A stretch of 64,000 nt of DNA from CAKUFA01 sp963627465 (GCA_963627465.1 CAVGBO010000052.1:1-64000), one strand, 5' to 3'; shown: positions 35,203 to 44,392, counted from the first letter of the stretch. Numbers and translations are program-made. Notes: a model not told the origin generated them from the sequence alone.

Positions 35203-36126
35203 TTATTCCGTGCAAACGGTTTTGCGTACGAAGTCGGCTGCTTTATTCATCTGCTGCACTTCCTTGCGGAAAGTTTCAGTTAATCCTGCATCGCTCAACG
35301 TTCTGGCATATGTACTGTTTAGTACATGCTCAATATCCTTCAAATGATACTTTGCATTGACAGGATAGTATTGCCGCTCGATCAGTGAAAAAATGGTCAA
35401 GAAGCTTTGCAAAAGTTCTGCTTTCTCAGGGCAATCCTCCCAATGCTGGATGAGCCAGCTATACAGGTCAATATGAAAATTCATCATAACACCTGAAAAT
35501 CCTGCTGCACCAGCACGAAGAGAATCCAAAAGCGTTGTCGTATTCGCATTAAAAAGCTGCAAAGGTGTTCCCTTGATGATTTCCAGCCTACGTCGAATGG
35601 TTTCCATATCACAGCAGGTGTCCTTCATGAAAGCAAACCGTCCCGAATCAGCACACCACTTCAGCTCATCATCGGAAATCAAGCGTTTGAAAGGATAAGG
35701 ACATTCATAGAAACCCAGAGGAATGTCATTAGGCAGCTTTTCCATCAAGGCCTGAACAGACGGTAAAATGGATCCATCCCGACGGGAAGGATCACACAAC
35801 CGGTTGGTAATGAAAATCAGCGCATCCGCACCGGCATCACACATTGCCTGTAGCTCATTAGCTTGGTCGTTCAGTCCATAAGAGACATGACCCGATGCAA
35901 TCACTGGGATATGTGCATGATCCTTGACAAAACGGACAAGGTTTGTCCGTTCCTGCAGGCTCAGATAGAATATTTCGCTGGACTGGCAAGCGGCAAAAAG
36001 ACCTGTTGCTCCGCCTTGTTCGTACCATGCGATCAGTCGCTCAAGCGATGCATAATCGATTTCGCCTTCATCCGTAAACGGCGTAATCATGACCGGCCAC
36101 AGTCCGCCATAGCTCTGCTTTTTCAT
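35203..36126 (-). CDS. DapA/NanA-family aldolase (2-keto-3-deoxy acid lyase)
   Basis: This 307-residue class I aldolase has a (beta/alpha)8 barrel. The Schiff-base lysine is K168 in RFAFMKDT, the catalytic tyrosine is Y140 in GFYECPYPF, and the carboxylate-binding loop is CQSSE near residue 50, replacing the GTTGE of DapA. The family splits or forms 2-keto-3-deoxy acids with pyruvate as one product; members act on N-acetylneuraminate, KDG and related acids. Context includes a ribokinase-type kinase, an arabinose-5-phosphate-isomerase-like protein and a FucU-type mutarotase. This points to a substrate releasing a pentose, such as Kdo giving pyruvate and D-arabinose. The substrate is inference. 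Confidence 0.9.
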   Translation of the reverse strand: MKKQSYGGLWPVMITPFTDEGEIDYASLERLIAWYEQGGATGLFAACQSSEIFYLSLQERTNLVRFVKDHAHIPVIASGHVSYGLNDQANELQAMCDAGADALIFITNRLCDPSRRDGSILPSVQALMEKLPNDIPLGFYECPYPFKRLISDDELKWCADSGRFAFMKDTCCDMETIRRRLEIIKGTPLQLFNANTTTLLDSLRAGAAGFSGVMMNFHIDLYSWLIQHWEDCPEKAELLQSFLTIFSLIERQYYPVNAKYHLKDIEHVLNSTYARTLSDAGLTETFRKEVQQMNKAADFVRKTVCTE

Positions 36127-36151
36127 ATCCCCACATCCTCAATATTGTACA

Positions 36152-36172
36152 TCGTTCATTACCGGTGAACGT
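36152..36172. promoter_or_regulatory. Inverted-repeat operator 1 (likely IclR site)
   Basis: CGTTCA (36153-36158), a 7-bp spacer and TGAACG (36166-36171). It lies just downstream of the minus-strand -10 hexamer, where binding would block the aldolase-iclR-mutarotase transcript. The same half-sites and spacing occur at 36313-36333. Confidence 0.75.
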
Positions 36173-36176
36173 CAGC

Positions 36177-36205
36177 ATTATAACAAAATCATCATCATTT
36201 GTCAA
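36177..36205 (-). promoter_or_regulatory. Consensus promoter for aldolase-iclR-mutarotase operon
   Basis: On the minus strand there is TTGACA (36205-36200), a 17-bp spacer and TATAAT (36182-36177). Both hexamers are perfect consensus, so the promoter should be strong unless repressed. Confidence 0.9.
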
Positions 36206-36269
36206 TAAAGCAATGGCGCATCAGTAAAAATATAAAAGGTGCACAAAAGAAAAAATGTTTCCCATCGTA

Positions 36270-36298
36270 TTGACATTCTTTTTGTCTCATGTTAGAAT
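36270..36298 (+). promoter_or_regulatory. Promoter of the catabolic operon
   Basis: TTGACA (36270-36275), a 17-bp spacer and TAGAAT (36293-36298). It drives the genes from 36360 rightward. An operator-like inverted repeat lies 14 bp downstream. Confidence 0.88.
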
Positions 36299-36312
36299 TA
36301 CATCATCGAACA

Positions 36313-36333
36313 ACGTTCATAATTGCTGAACGT
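36313..36333. promoter_or_regulatory. Inverted-repeat operator 2 (likely IclR site)
   Basis: ACGTTCA (36313-36319), a 7-bp spacer and TGAACGT (36327-36333). It sits between the plus-strand promoter and the first gene, so bound protein would act as a roadblock or block initiation. Confidence 0.75.
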
Positions 36334-36359
36334 CATAGATGGATTAAGGAGGTGAGCTC

Positions 36360-37469
36360 ATGACGATTACGAACCACTATCATCCAGAAATGTTACGTCC
36401 CAAATTAGAGGTTCAGACGAAGATTGTTTTTGAACCTACGGACGACTGGAACTATGCGCACCATCCTTTCATCACTAGGTTTAAGGGAAAACTTTTTCTG
36501 TGTTTCAGCTCAGGCAAGAGCAACGAAGATGATGTAGGTCAGCGCGTTATGTATATGGTGGCTGACGACTTTGATCATTGGGACGAACCGCAAGTGCTTG
36601 CTGCGCCAGATGAAGTGGCTCATGAAGTTCTTATCCCCGCTGGGCTGTACCATTACGATGGTCAACTGATTGTCTATTATCATAAGCTCGCCTACAGTAC
36701 CGACGTGCTGACAGCTGACGGACACCGCCGGATGGGCAGCAAAGGACGTTCCTTCGTCGGGTTTTACTATAAAGTAACAACCGATGGCATCCATTGGAGC
36801 GAAGAAAAGCCTCTTGAACACTTCGGCGGTAATATGTCAGTTCGTTCGTTGAAATCCGGTCGGCTCTTTTCCTGCGGCGGAAGAATCTGCGCCTACAGCG
36901 ATTGCAAAGATGGCGTTCATGGCTGGAAAGAAACGGTGGTATGTCCCCTTGGCTATGGCAATAAGCCAGAGGACGTCCGGGCGGATGACGACATGCCAGG
37001 TTTAGTCAGCGATACGCATGTATCACTTTGTGAAGCCTCCTGCATTCAGCAAGACAGTGGTCGTCTATGGTTGTACTTGCGTTCGGCTACTCCTTTCTTG
37101 TGGGCAGCCTACAGTGATGACGAAGGTACAACGTGGTCGTCCCCGCAGAAGACAGATTTTACTGATAATCGAACGAAATTTTTTATGGATCGATTACCAG
37201 ACGGCAGATATTACTATGTAGGGACGCCTGATCCATTTCCGCCGCGCACAAGACATGTGCTGGCATTGTCCTTGTCGAATGATGGATTGGACTGGACGGA
37301 ACACTATCTGCTGGCAGATGCACAATACAAAGGCCGCTATCCGGCAATTGATAAAAACGGTGTGTACGGATACCCCAGCGTGTTGGTGGAAAACGAGGAC
37401 ATGTATATTGCAGTATCGATCACCAAGGAAATGATTGCTGTAATGCATACGAACCTGGCAGGGATTTGA
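36360..37469 (+). CDS. Cytoplasmic sialidase-like beta-propeller protein
   Basis: This 369-residue protein has no signal peptide. Beta-propeller features include an Asp-box AYSDDEGTTWSS and related SNDGLDWT and TTDGIHWS repeats. The fold is that of sialidases and of other families acting on acidic sugars. The catalytic Arg triad of GH33 cannot be assigned with confidence. It is the first gene after the IclR-controlled promoter and probably hydrolyses an imported oligosaccharide containing an acidic or deoxy sugar. It could instead be a sugar-binding or lyase propeller (PL42/GH145-like). A paralogous propeller lies at 44414. Confidence 0.7.
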   Translation: MTITNHYHPEMLRPKLEVQTKIVFEPTDDWNYAHHPFITRFKGKLFLCFSSGKSNEDDVGQRVMYMVADDFDHWDEPQVLAAPDEVAHEVLIPAGLYHYDGQLIVYYHKLAYSTDVLTADGHRRMGSKGRSFVGFYYKVTTDGIHWSEEKPLEHFGGNMSVRSLKSGRLFSCGGRICAYSDCKDGVHGWKETVVCPLGYGNKPEDVRADDDMPGLVSDTHVSLCEASCIQQDSGRLWLYLRSATPFLWAAYSDDEGTTWSSPQKTDFTDNRTKFFMDRLPDGRYYYVGTPDPFPPRTRHVLALSLSNDGLDWTEHYLLADAQYKGRYPAIDKNGVYGYPSVLVENEDMYIAVSITKEMIAVMHTNLAGI

Positions 37470-37483
37470 ATGGAGGTTAGATG

Positions 37484-38347
37484 ATGGACGCAGTACGCAC
37501 ATCCGCTGTAAGGAAAGAATCCTTCGGCAAAAGATTCAGGCGTGCCTTTCAGCGCGATAAATGGTTATACCTGATCATTTTGCTGCCTGCTCTCTACTAT
37601 ATTATTTTCTGCTACTGGCCAATGTATGGGGTNNNNNNNNNNNNNNNNNNNNNNNNNNNNNNNNNNNNNNNNNNNNNNNNNNNNNNNNNNNNNNNNNNNN
37701 NNNNNNNNNNNNNNNNNNNNNNNNNNNNNNNNNNNNNNNNNNNNNNNNNNNNNNNNNNNNNNNNNNNNNNNNNNNNNNNNNNNNNNNNNNNNNNTCACTT
37801 TATTTCCACAGTTGTTGTGGTAGGCATGCTGAATACGATGTTCTCTTCCACGGGTATTGTCAATCAGATGCTGAATGCCCTTGGTGTTGAAACAAAAGCC
37901 TTTATGGTTTCGGCAAACTATTTCCGTCCTATGTACATTGGCTCAAATGTATGGTCTACCATTGGCTGGGGTTCGATCATTTATCTGGCTGCTTTGTCTG
38001 GTCTGGATATGGAACTCTATGAAGCAGCTCGTATTGATGGAGCAGGACGGTGGCAGCAGACGTTGCATATTACCATTCCCGGCATTTTGCCCACGATCAT
38101 CATCATGCTTATTTTGGAAATGGGCAAAATCATGAACGTTTCCTATCAGAAAATTTTGCTGATGATGACTGGCAGCAATCAATCCGTATCAGACGTTATT
38201 TCTACCTATGTGTACCGGCGTGGCATTATCAATGGTGACTTTGAATATGCAACAGGCGTTGACCTTTTCCGCTCAGTTGTATCGTTGATATTCGTGGTTG
38301 CTACAAATGCTATCTCCCGGCGCGTAACAGAAACATCCTTGTGGTAA
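37484..38347 (+). CDS. LplB-type sugar ABC permease, interrupted by assembly gap
   Basis: The protein is a polysaccharide/oligosaccharide permease of the LplB/YteP family. Visible parts are the N-terminal cytoplasmic tail and first helix (WLYLIILLPALYYIIFCYWPMYG) and, after the gap, HFISTVVVVGMLNTMFS through to the C-terminus. The EAA loop is MELYEAARIDGAGRWQQTLHITIPGI. The reading frame is kept across 162 N, but from family memory about 80 residues belong between MYG and HFIST, so the 54 codons of N probably understate the missing DNA. It pairs with the permease at 38361. Confidence 0.88.
   Translation: MDAVRTSAVRKESFGKRFRRAFQRDKWLYLIILLPALYYIIFCYWPMYGXXXXXXXXXXXXXXXXXXXXXXXXXXXXXXXXXXXXXXXXXXXXXXXXXXXXXXXHFISTVVVVGMLNTMFSSTGIVNQMLNALGVETKAFMVSANYFRPMYIGSNVWSTIGWGSIIYLAALSGLDMELYEAARIDGAGRWQQTLHITIPGILPTIIIMLILEMGKIMNVSYQKILLMMTGSNQSVSDVISTYVYRRGIINGDFEYATGVDLFRSVVSLIFVVATNAISRRVTETSLW
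37633..37794. other. Assembly gap (162 N)
   Basis: A run of N lies inside the permease gene. Its length is likely nominal rather than measured. Confidence 0.98.
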
Positions 38348-38360
38348 GGAGGGGATTCAA

Positions 38361-39239
38361 GTGATTGATGATCGAAAGCCATCCCGGCGCATATTCAATG
38401 TGTTTAACTTTCTACTGCTCGGCATTATCATGCTGATCACGCTCTATCCCCTGTATTACCAGTTCATTGTTTCCATCAGCAACGGTTTGGAAGTCATGAA
38501 AGGTAACGTTACCTTTCTGCCCCAAAAGGTGACATTGGATACATATAAACAGTTCCTGAAGGGTGACCTGTTTATGTATATGAAGAACTCCATTGTCTAT
38601 ACCGTTGTCGGCACAGCCATCAATCTGTTCATGAGCTGTTTGTGTGCCTATCCCTTGACCCGGAAAAGTTTCTCTGGTCGAAAGTTTTTCACTGTCTTAG
38701 TGACGTTCACCATGTTCTTCTCCGGCGGCATGGTTCCTCTCTACTTGGTAGTCAAGGAGTTAAAACTGCTGGACACCATCTGGGCGTTGGTATTGCCTAC
38801 CGCCATTAGCACCTATAACATGATCATCATTCGAACTTCCTTTCAGGCCATTCCCGAATCTTTGATCGAATCCGCTCAGTTGGATGGTGCCAATGATGTC
38901 ATTGTTCTGTGGAAGATTGTACTTCCATTGTCCAAGGCCGTTCTGGCAACCATGCTGCTGTACTATGCAGTAGCACATTGGAATGACTACTTCAACGCCA
39001 TGCTGTATATCAACACCAAAACAAAGTATCCGCTGCAAATCATGCTCCGCAATATGCTGATTGCCGGACTGTTCTCTGAAGAATCCGGGCTCTCCGGCAG
39101 TGCTGCTACATTCACGGTAACAGATGCGACCCTCCGTGCAGCAGCTATCATTGTTACGACGCTTCCCATTCTGGTGGTATACCCCTTCGTACAGCGTTAT
39201 TTTGTGAAGGGTGTCATGATTGGCTCAGTAAAGGGCTGA
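38361..39239 (+). CDS. LplC/YtcP-type sugar ABC permease
   Basis: This 292-residue protein has six membrane helices and the family hallmark FMFFSGGMVPLYLVVKELKLLDT. The EAA loop is ESLIESAQLDGANDVIVLWKIVLPLSKA. It starts with GTG at 38361 after AAGGAGGGG. It is the partner of the preceding permease. No ATPase is encoded in this operon, so a shared MsmK-type ATPase elsewhere, perhaps the one at 15712, must energise it. Confidence 0.93.
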   Translation: MIDDRKPSRRIFNVFNFLLLGIIMLITLYPLYYQFIVSISNGLEVMKGNVTFLPQKVTLDTYKQFLKGDLFMYMKNSIVYTVVGTAINLFMSCLCAYPLTRKSFSGRKFFTVLVTFTMFFSGGMVPLYLVVKELKLLDTIWALVLPTAISTYNMIIIRTSFQAIPESLIESAQLDGANDVIVLWKIVLPLSKAVLATMLLYYAVAHWNDYFNAMLYINTKTKYPLQIMLRNMLIAGLFSEESGLSGSAATFTVTDATLRAAAIIVTTLPILVVYPFVQRYFVKGVMIGSVKG

Positions 39240-39294
39240 TGCAAAGAAGGATGCACGGCGTGGATCGCCTGCAAGATAAGAAAGGAGACCTACC

Positions 39295-40893
39295 ATGAAA
39301 AAGACTCGTTTGTTGGCATTGCTCACGGCAGCAACCATGCTGGTGGGCACGGCTTCTTCCATGGCGGAAGAAAGCAGTCATCCGGATACCTGGTTCAGTG
39401 AGGAAACGGTTACCATCAGCATCATGCGTGATGAAAACCCTTCCCAGACCATCGACCCCAATTCCCTGAAAGTGCAGACTGTCAAGGAAATCCTGAACAT
39501 TCAGTTGGATGTTCAAACGCCCCCGAAGGACAGCTATGCCGACAAGAAAGCTGTGCTGATCCGGACAGATGATATGCCTGACATCATGCTGTTGGATACA
39601 AGTGATGTGCGTAACTATGCTCGTGACGATATGTTCATTAACCTGAGCGATTATCGCGACAAGCTTCCCCATCTGTTTGCTCTGCTGGATAGCAATCCCA
39701 GCTATGCCATGCTGACGGTTGATGGCAGCTACTATTCTGCTCCTACGCTGTTCCGTGCTTCTCCTCATGATGGTGCACTGAGCGGTCAGTTCCCTGTTAT
39801 CCGCATGGATCTGCTGGAAAAGAATAACCTTGCTGTGCCTACGACGTTCGATGAACTGTACGACACGTTGAAGGCACTCAAGGAGCTCTATCCGGACTGC
39901 ATCCCGCTGACCAACCGCAAGGGCGGCTCTACCACTTCTACCCGTAAGCTGCTGGATACGATGGCCTATCCCTTGGGCTCTGGTTCCACCATGTATTACG
40001 ATGAAGATTTGGGCGGCAAGTGGGTCTATGGTCCTGCCAATGAAAACTTTAAGGCAGTGCTGACCTACCTGAACAAGCTGTATAGTGAAGGTTTGCTGGA
40101 TCCTGATTACGCCAGCAACACGGTGGATCAGTGGAAGGAGAAAATGTCCTCTGGCAAGGCATTGATGTACTTTGACAATAGCGGTTTTGCTTCCCAGTTC
40201 CAGGCTGCTTTGAACACGGAAGATCCTGATGCCAAGCTGTCTGTCATTCCTACGCTGACCAACACACTTGGTCAGACCCGCAACTATCGTTACGACTTGG
40301 ATCACACTTCTCAGCAGTGGGTCATCGCATCCTCCACGGAAAATCTGGATGCATGCCTTGCTTATCTGGACTGGTGCTACACGGATCAGGGTGCCGATGT
40401 AAATGGTTATGGCAAGGAAGGCGTAACCTTCGAGTATGACGAGAATGGTAAGCCCTATATCAAGGAAGAAATTCTCGCCGAAATCGCCGCCACCGGTTCC
40501 TCCACTGCTTTCTATGATCTGCAGGCAAAGTACGGTCTCGGTCTGTTGGACATCGCTCCTTACAATGATACTGGTGCGCAGACTCAGATGGAAATGTACA
40601 TGATGGATGAGGAAACCCGTGCAAATTACGAGGCCACGAAAGAAATGATCAACAATGATGCTGGCCTGCGTGTGGCACCGCTGGAACCCACCTTGTCTGC
40701 AGAGCAGACTGAACGGTACAAGGAGCTGAAGACCAAGGTTGAGGATATGGTATACCAGGAGATTGACAAGTACATCACTGGTGAAGAGCCTATCGAAAAC
40801 TATGATAAGGTAATCGAAGCTGCACGTGCCGCTGGTGCCGAAGAAATGGAGCAGATTTACAACGACGCCTGGAATGCTGCTTTGGGTAACTGA
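39295..40893 (+). CDS. LplA-type extracellular sugar-binding protein
   Basis: This 532-residue binding protein is of the size usual for LplA/LipO-type partners of LplBC permeases. The signal peptide MKKTRLLALLTAATMLVGTASSMAEE ends in a signal peptidase I site and no lipobox cysteine is present. The body has the typical NSLKVQTVKEILNIQLDV start and a KYNPLDPDY-like region (SEGLLDPDYAS). Its likely ligand is the oligosaccharide processed by the cytoplasmic hydrolases of the operon. AAAGGAG precedes the ATG. Confidence 0.9.
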   Translation: MKKTRLLALLTAATMLVGTASSMAEESSHPDTWFSEETVTISIMRDENPSQTIDPNSLKVQTVKEILNIQLDVQTPPKDSYADKKAVLIRTDDMPDIMLLDTSDVRNYARDDMFINLSDYRDKLPHLFALLDSNPSYAMLTVDGSYYSAPTLFRASPHDGALSGQFPVIRMDLLEKNNLAVPTTFDELYDTLKALKELYPDCIPLTNRKGGSTTSTRKLLDTMAYPLGSGSTMYYDEDLGGKWVYGPANENFKAVLTYLNKLYSEGLLDPDYASNTVDQWKEKMSSGKALMYFDNSGFASQFQAALNTEDPDAKLSVIPTLTNTLGQTRNYRYDLDHTSQQWVIASSTENLDACLAYLDWCYTDQGADVNGYGKEGVTFEYDENGKPYIKEEILAEIAATGSSTAFYDLQAKYGLGLLDIAPYNDTGAQTQMEMYMMDEETRANYEATKEMINNDAGLRVAPLEPTLSAEQTERYKELKTKVEDMVYQEIDKYITGEEPIENYDKVIEAARAAGAEEMEQIYNDAWNAALGN

Positions 40894-40907
40894 TTTCAGG
40901 TTTCTCA

Positions 40908-40937
40908 GGGTCCCCGCACTCTAGGCTGCGGGGACCC
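40908..40937 (+). terminator. Intercistronic hairpin after binding-protein gene
   Basis: GGGTCCCCGC pairs with GCGGGGACCC across about 10 nt, with no T-tract. In many sugar operons such a hairpin protects the binding-protein mRNA or partly stops transcription before the next gene. Confidence 0.55.
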
Positions 40938-40977
40938 ATTTGCAATCATCAATCAAGATCAATGAGGTGGACAAACC

Positions 40978-43467
40978 ATGAAAAACTCTGGGCATCTTTT
41001 CCCTTTCCTATGGCTTAGCGGGCAAACGGAAAACGAAATTCGCAAAGGTATTGAAGATGTAGCCGCCTCTGGTTGCTCATCTATGTGCGTTGAGTCTCGT
41101 ACACATCCTGATTTTCTAGGCGCAGCGTGGTGGCATGATCTTGACATTGTGTGTGATGAATGCAAAAAAAGAAACATGACCTTCTATGTGCTGGATGATA
41201 CTCATTTTCCGTCCGGGTATGCCAATGGTGCTGCAAAGGGAACACCGTGGTGCCGCATGATGATGACAGAAGAACATATGGATGTTCTTGGTCCGAAGCA
41301 GGGCGGGTGTATTCTTGTTAAAGCAGACCATGATCCGTCCATGCTTGTCGCTGTTGTCGCAGCACGAAAAACTGAGAATCACTTAAAGGAAGAATTTGTT
41401 GACATCGGGGGCTGGGCGGTAGAGAACCTGATTGATTTGACGGATACCGTGCAAGATGGACTTGTACAATGGGATGTTCCTGAGGGAACATGGCGTGTTT
41501 TTGTCCTTTCAGCAGCTTATGTTTCCGAAAGAAATCCGCCTCAGTTTTTTGCCAACCCGTTACTTCCTGAGGGCGGACAGCTGATGATTGACACGGTGTA
41601 TGAACCGCATTATCAACATTTTTCCCAGGAATTTGGAAAAACATTTCTAGGCTTTTTCTCAGACGAACCAGCGCTTCGAGCCGGTCGGGGCTGCAAAGCT
41701 GTTCTTGGCGAATATCCCCGGCTGCCCATTCCATGGCGCATGGACTTGCCGGAATTGCTGACAAAGCAAATAGGTAAGGATGCAAGAAGGTTGCTTCCTG
41801 GGCTGTGGTATGACATTGGAGAAGATACCAGCATCATTCGTTATGCCTTGATGGATACAGTAAGTCGACTTTACGGTGAAAACTATTCCATGCGCATAGG
41901 TGACTGGTGCCGTAAGCATGGCGTTGTCTATGTCGGACATGTTATCGAGCAAAATGGTGCTCACAGCCGATTGGGGCAAGGTGCCGGACATTATTTCCGG
42001 GCGGTCAGCGGGCAAGATATGTCGGGCATGGATTATGTGTTACATGAACTGAAAATGGACTTCCAAGGAACAACACATGCATGGAAGAGCCAGGACTTTG
42101 AGGCTGATGACGACTTCTTTCGCTATATGCTGCCGCAGATGACTGCCTCTGCCGCAAGGATTGATCCAAAGAAAAAGGGGCGTGCCCTGTGCGAAATCTT
42201 TGGGGCTTATGGCTGGCAGGAAAACATCAGTGAGATGCGTTACTTGGTGAATCTGCTGCTCAGCCGCGGCATTAATTATTTCGTTCCCCACGCTTTCTCG
42301 CTAAAGCCCTGTCCCGATCCAGATTCCCCGCCCCATTTCGGTCACTGCAATCCTCTGATGCCCCTTATCACAGAAGTATTCAAGTATATGGAAAAATGTT
42401 GCAACATTCTTTCTGAGGGTGAATATCCCTGTAATGTTGCCGTGGTTTATCATGCAGAAGCCGAGTGGTCTTGTGGGAAAAGCACGATGCAGACGCAATG
42501 TGTAGTAAAGGAATTGTTTCAGCATCAGATCCCATGTGAAATTGTTCCCATTGACGATTTGGATCGAAACCAATACAAGGTAGTACTGATTCCTTACGGA
42601 GAGCGTTGGCCCAGAAAACTATTTGATACTCTTCATGCCATGCAAGCAAATGGCAGTTCTGTTGTTTTCATTGAAGATTATCCCCAAGCATTGAGTGATA
42701 GCAGCGAAGCAATTCTACCTTTGCTGGCTGGTTTTGAAAGTGCTCCGCTTGCTGAAGCCGCGCAAGTTGTTCGGAAAAAGAGTGAACAACCAGTTGAGCC
42801 GATGGGATATTATCCGCTTGTTACATGCATGCCCTATCAAAAAGATGGACATCCTGTGTTAGCCCTCTTTAATGATGACAGTCAGGCATCCGTGAACTTC
42901 CACTTCTCTGCACAGCAGTTTGATCATCTTGAATGTTTTGATCCGGAGCGAAATCAGTATGAAGTGCTTCCTGACACAAAGGATGTTTCGATTACCATGA
43001 TGCCCGGACAGTTACTGCTTCTCAGCGATCAGCATGGGATGTGGCCCGATGCCAAGCCCAAGCACGCCTACGAATGTGTTGGCACCATGTCTGTAGCATG
43101 GACGGTTACCTATGAAGATGGATATTCTTTTACGGCATATGCACCGCTAAAGCTCGATAGGCGTGATAAACGCTTCGCAGGAAAGACCGTATGCTCTGCC
43201 GAAGTGGACGTGCCTTCAGACTGCTCCGCATTAAAGTTTGATATTGCAGGTGCTGTTCGCTTTATGGTGGATGGGGAAAATATTTGCAGTGCTTGGACCG
43301 CACCATATATTCTTCCTATCTCTTCCGGGAAGCATTTTCTTGAAGTGCAATTTGTGCTTCCTCTTGTGTATCGATATCATGATGCTCTTTCTTTCTATAA
43401 TTATATTGACACCCAGGGAATAGCTGGGGAGATTTCTTTGCTGAAAGGAATGAATGATGCAACATAA
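40978..43467 (+). CDS. GH106-like cytoplasmic glycoside hydrolase
   Basis: This 829-residue protein has no signal peptide. The N-terminus (FPFLWLSGQTENEIRKGI, then VESRTHPDFLGAAWW and VLDDTHFPSGYANG) and the internal GFFSDEP and VGHVIEQNGAH stretches match a family of large clostridial hydrolases related to GH106 alpha-L-rhamnosidases. A Rossmann-like beta-galactosidase-type domain (about 480-620) and a beta-sandwich end the chain. Acidic residues in FFSDEP and GHVIEQ are catalytic candidates. GAGGTGG precedes the ATG. If it is a rhamnosidase, it would remove rhamnose from an imported acidic disaccharide. Family assignment is tentative. Confidence 0.62.
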   Translation: MKNSGHLFPFLWLSGQTENEIRKGIEDVAASGCSSMCVESRTHPDFLGAAWWHDLDIVCDECKKRNMTFYVLDDTHFPSGYANGAAKGTPWCRMMMTEEHMDVLGPKQGGCILVKADHDPSMLVAVVAARKTENHLKEEFVDIGGWAVENLIDLTDTVQDGLVQWDVPEGTWRVFVLSAAYVSERNPPQFFANPLLPEGGQLMIDTVYEPHYQHFSQEFGKTFLGFFSDEPALRAGRGCKAVLGEYPRLPIPWRMDLPELLTKQIGKDARRLLPGLWYDIGEDTSIIRYALMDTVSRLYGENYSMRIGDWCRKHGVVYVGHVIEQNGAHSRLGQGAGHYFRAVSGQDMSGMDYVLHELKMDFQGTTHAWKSQDFEADDDFFRYMLPQMTASAARIDPKKKGRALCEIFGAYGWQENISEMRYLVNLLLSRGINYFVPHAFSLKPCPDPDSPPHFGHCNPLMPLITEVFKYMEKCCNILSEGEYPCNVAVVYHAEAEWSCGKSTMQTQCVVKELFQHQIPCEIVPIDDLDRNQYKVVLIPYGERWPRKLFDTLHAMQANGSSVVFIEDYPQALSDSSEAILPLLAGFESAPLAEAAQVVRKKSEQPVEPMGYYPLVTCMPYQKDGHPVLALFNDDSQASVNFHFSAQQFDHLECFDPERNQYEVLPDTKDVSITMMPGQLLLLSDQHGMWPDAKPKHAYECVGTMSVAWTVTYEDGYSFTAYAPLKLDRRDKRFAGKTVCSAEVDVPSDCSALKFDIAGAVRFMVDGENICSAWTAPYILPISSGKHFLEVQFVLPLVYRYHDALSFYNYIDTQGIAGEISLLKGMNDAT

Positions 43468-44392
43468 CATTGCGATTCCTGGGACTGACTTGCAAGTGAG
43501 TCCCGTGGCACTAGGAACGGTAAAAGCAGCCACTTGGACGAAGCACGAGGCAGATGCAATTTTTGACGCCTACCTTGGAGACGGCGGTAATATGATCGAT
43601 ACAGCCAGGATTTACACGCCTCCTGCAATAGGCATCAGCGAGGAGCGCATTGGGCAATGGCTCTGTTCCAGCCATAAACGAAACCAAGTTGTGCTAGTAA
43701 CCAAGGGAGGGCACCCTGATATTCAGCACATGCACACAAGCCGCATGGATCCGGTAACAATGCGTCACGATCTCGAGCTGAGTCTTCGAGCACTATGTAC
43801 GGAAACCATCGACTTGTATCTGTACCATCGAGATGACGAGCGCCAGAGTGTAGGTGATTTGCTGGAGGTTATGGAGCAGTTCCGCAGGGAAGGAAAAATT
43901 CGATGGTATGGCTGTTCAAACTGGCGAGTACCAAGGGTAAAAGAGGCATGGCGCTATGCGCAAGAACATGGCTTGCACGGATTTGTAGCAAACCAATGTG
44001 AATATAACGTTGGCGTGCGATATATGAAACCAGCAAGAGACGACACCATGGTGGCAGTCGATGAAGAGATGCTTCGTTTTCATGAAGAAAGTCAGTTTAC
44101 CCTCATGGCTTACTGCTCCTTATGTGGTGGTTTCTTCCATAAACTTTCTGCATATGGAAGAGACGCCGTACGAGAAAAACGTTATTTGACGGAGCAAAAC
44201 TTAAAAGTTGCAGATCGCTTAGCTGCATTACAAGCAAAGTATCATGCGACATTAAGCCAAGTAGAACTAGGGTTCCTTTTGGTACAGTCCTTTCCTACCA
44301 TAGCGTTGGCAGGGGTTAGTAAGCCGGAGCAGTTGCATGATTTGATGAACGTGCAGAATATTCCATTTGTGAAACAAGACTATCAACTCTGA
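43457..44392 (+). CDS. Aldo/keto reductase
   Basis: This is a 311-residue NAD(P)H-dependent oxidoreductase with the AKR tetrad: Asp and Tyr in MIDTARIY, Lys in VTKGGH and His in YLYHRDD. Cofactor-binding residues lie in AGVSKPEQL near the end. It overlaps the preceding hydrolase gene by 11 bp, so translation is coupled. Its substrate may be the free sugar or a modified sugar released in this pathway; oxidation or reduction direction cannot be read. Confidence 0.9.
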   Translation: MQHNIAIPGTDLQVSPVALGTVKAATWTKHEADAIFDAYLGDGGNMIDTARIYTPPAIGISEERIGQWLCSSHKRNQVVLVTKGGHPDIQHMHTSRMDPVTMRHDLELSLRALCTETIDLYLYHRDDERQSVGDLLEVMEQFRREGKIRWYGCSNWRVPRVKEAWRYAQEHGLHGFVANQCEYNVGVRYMKPARDDTMVAVDEEMLRFHEESQFTLMAYCSLCGGFFHKLSAYGRDAVREKRYLTEQNLKVADRLAALQAKYHATLSQVELGFLLVQSFPTIALAGVSKPEQLHDLMNVQNIPFVKQDYQL

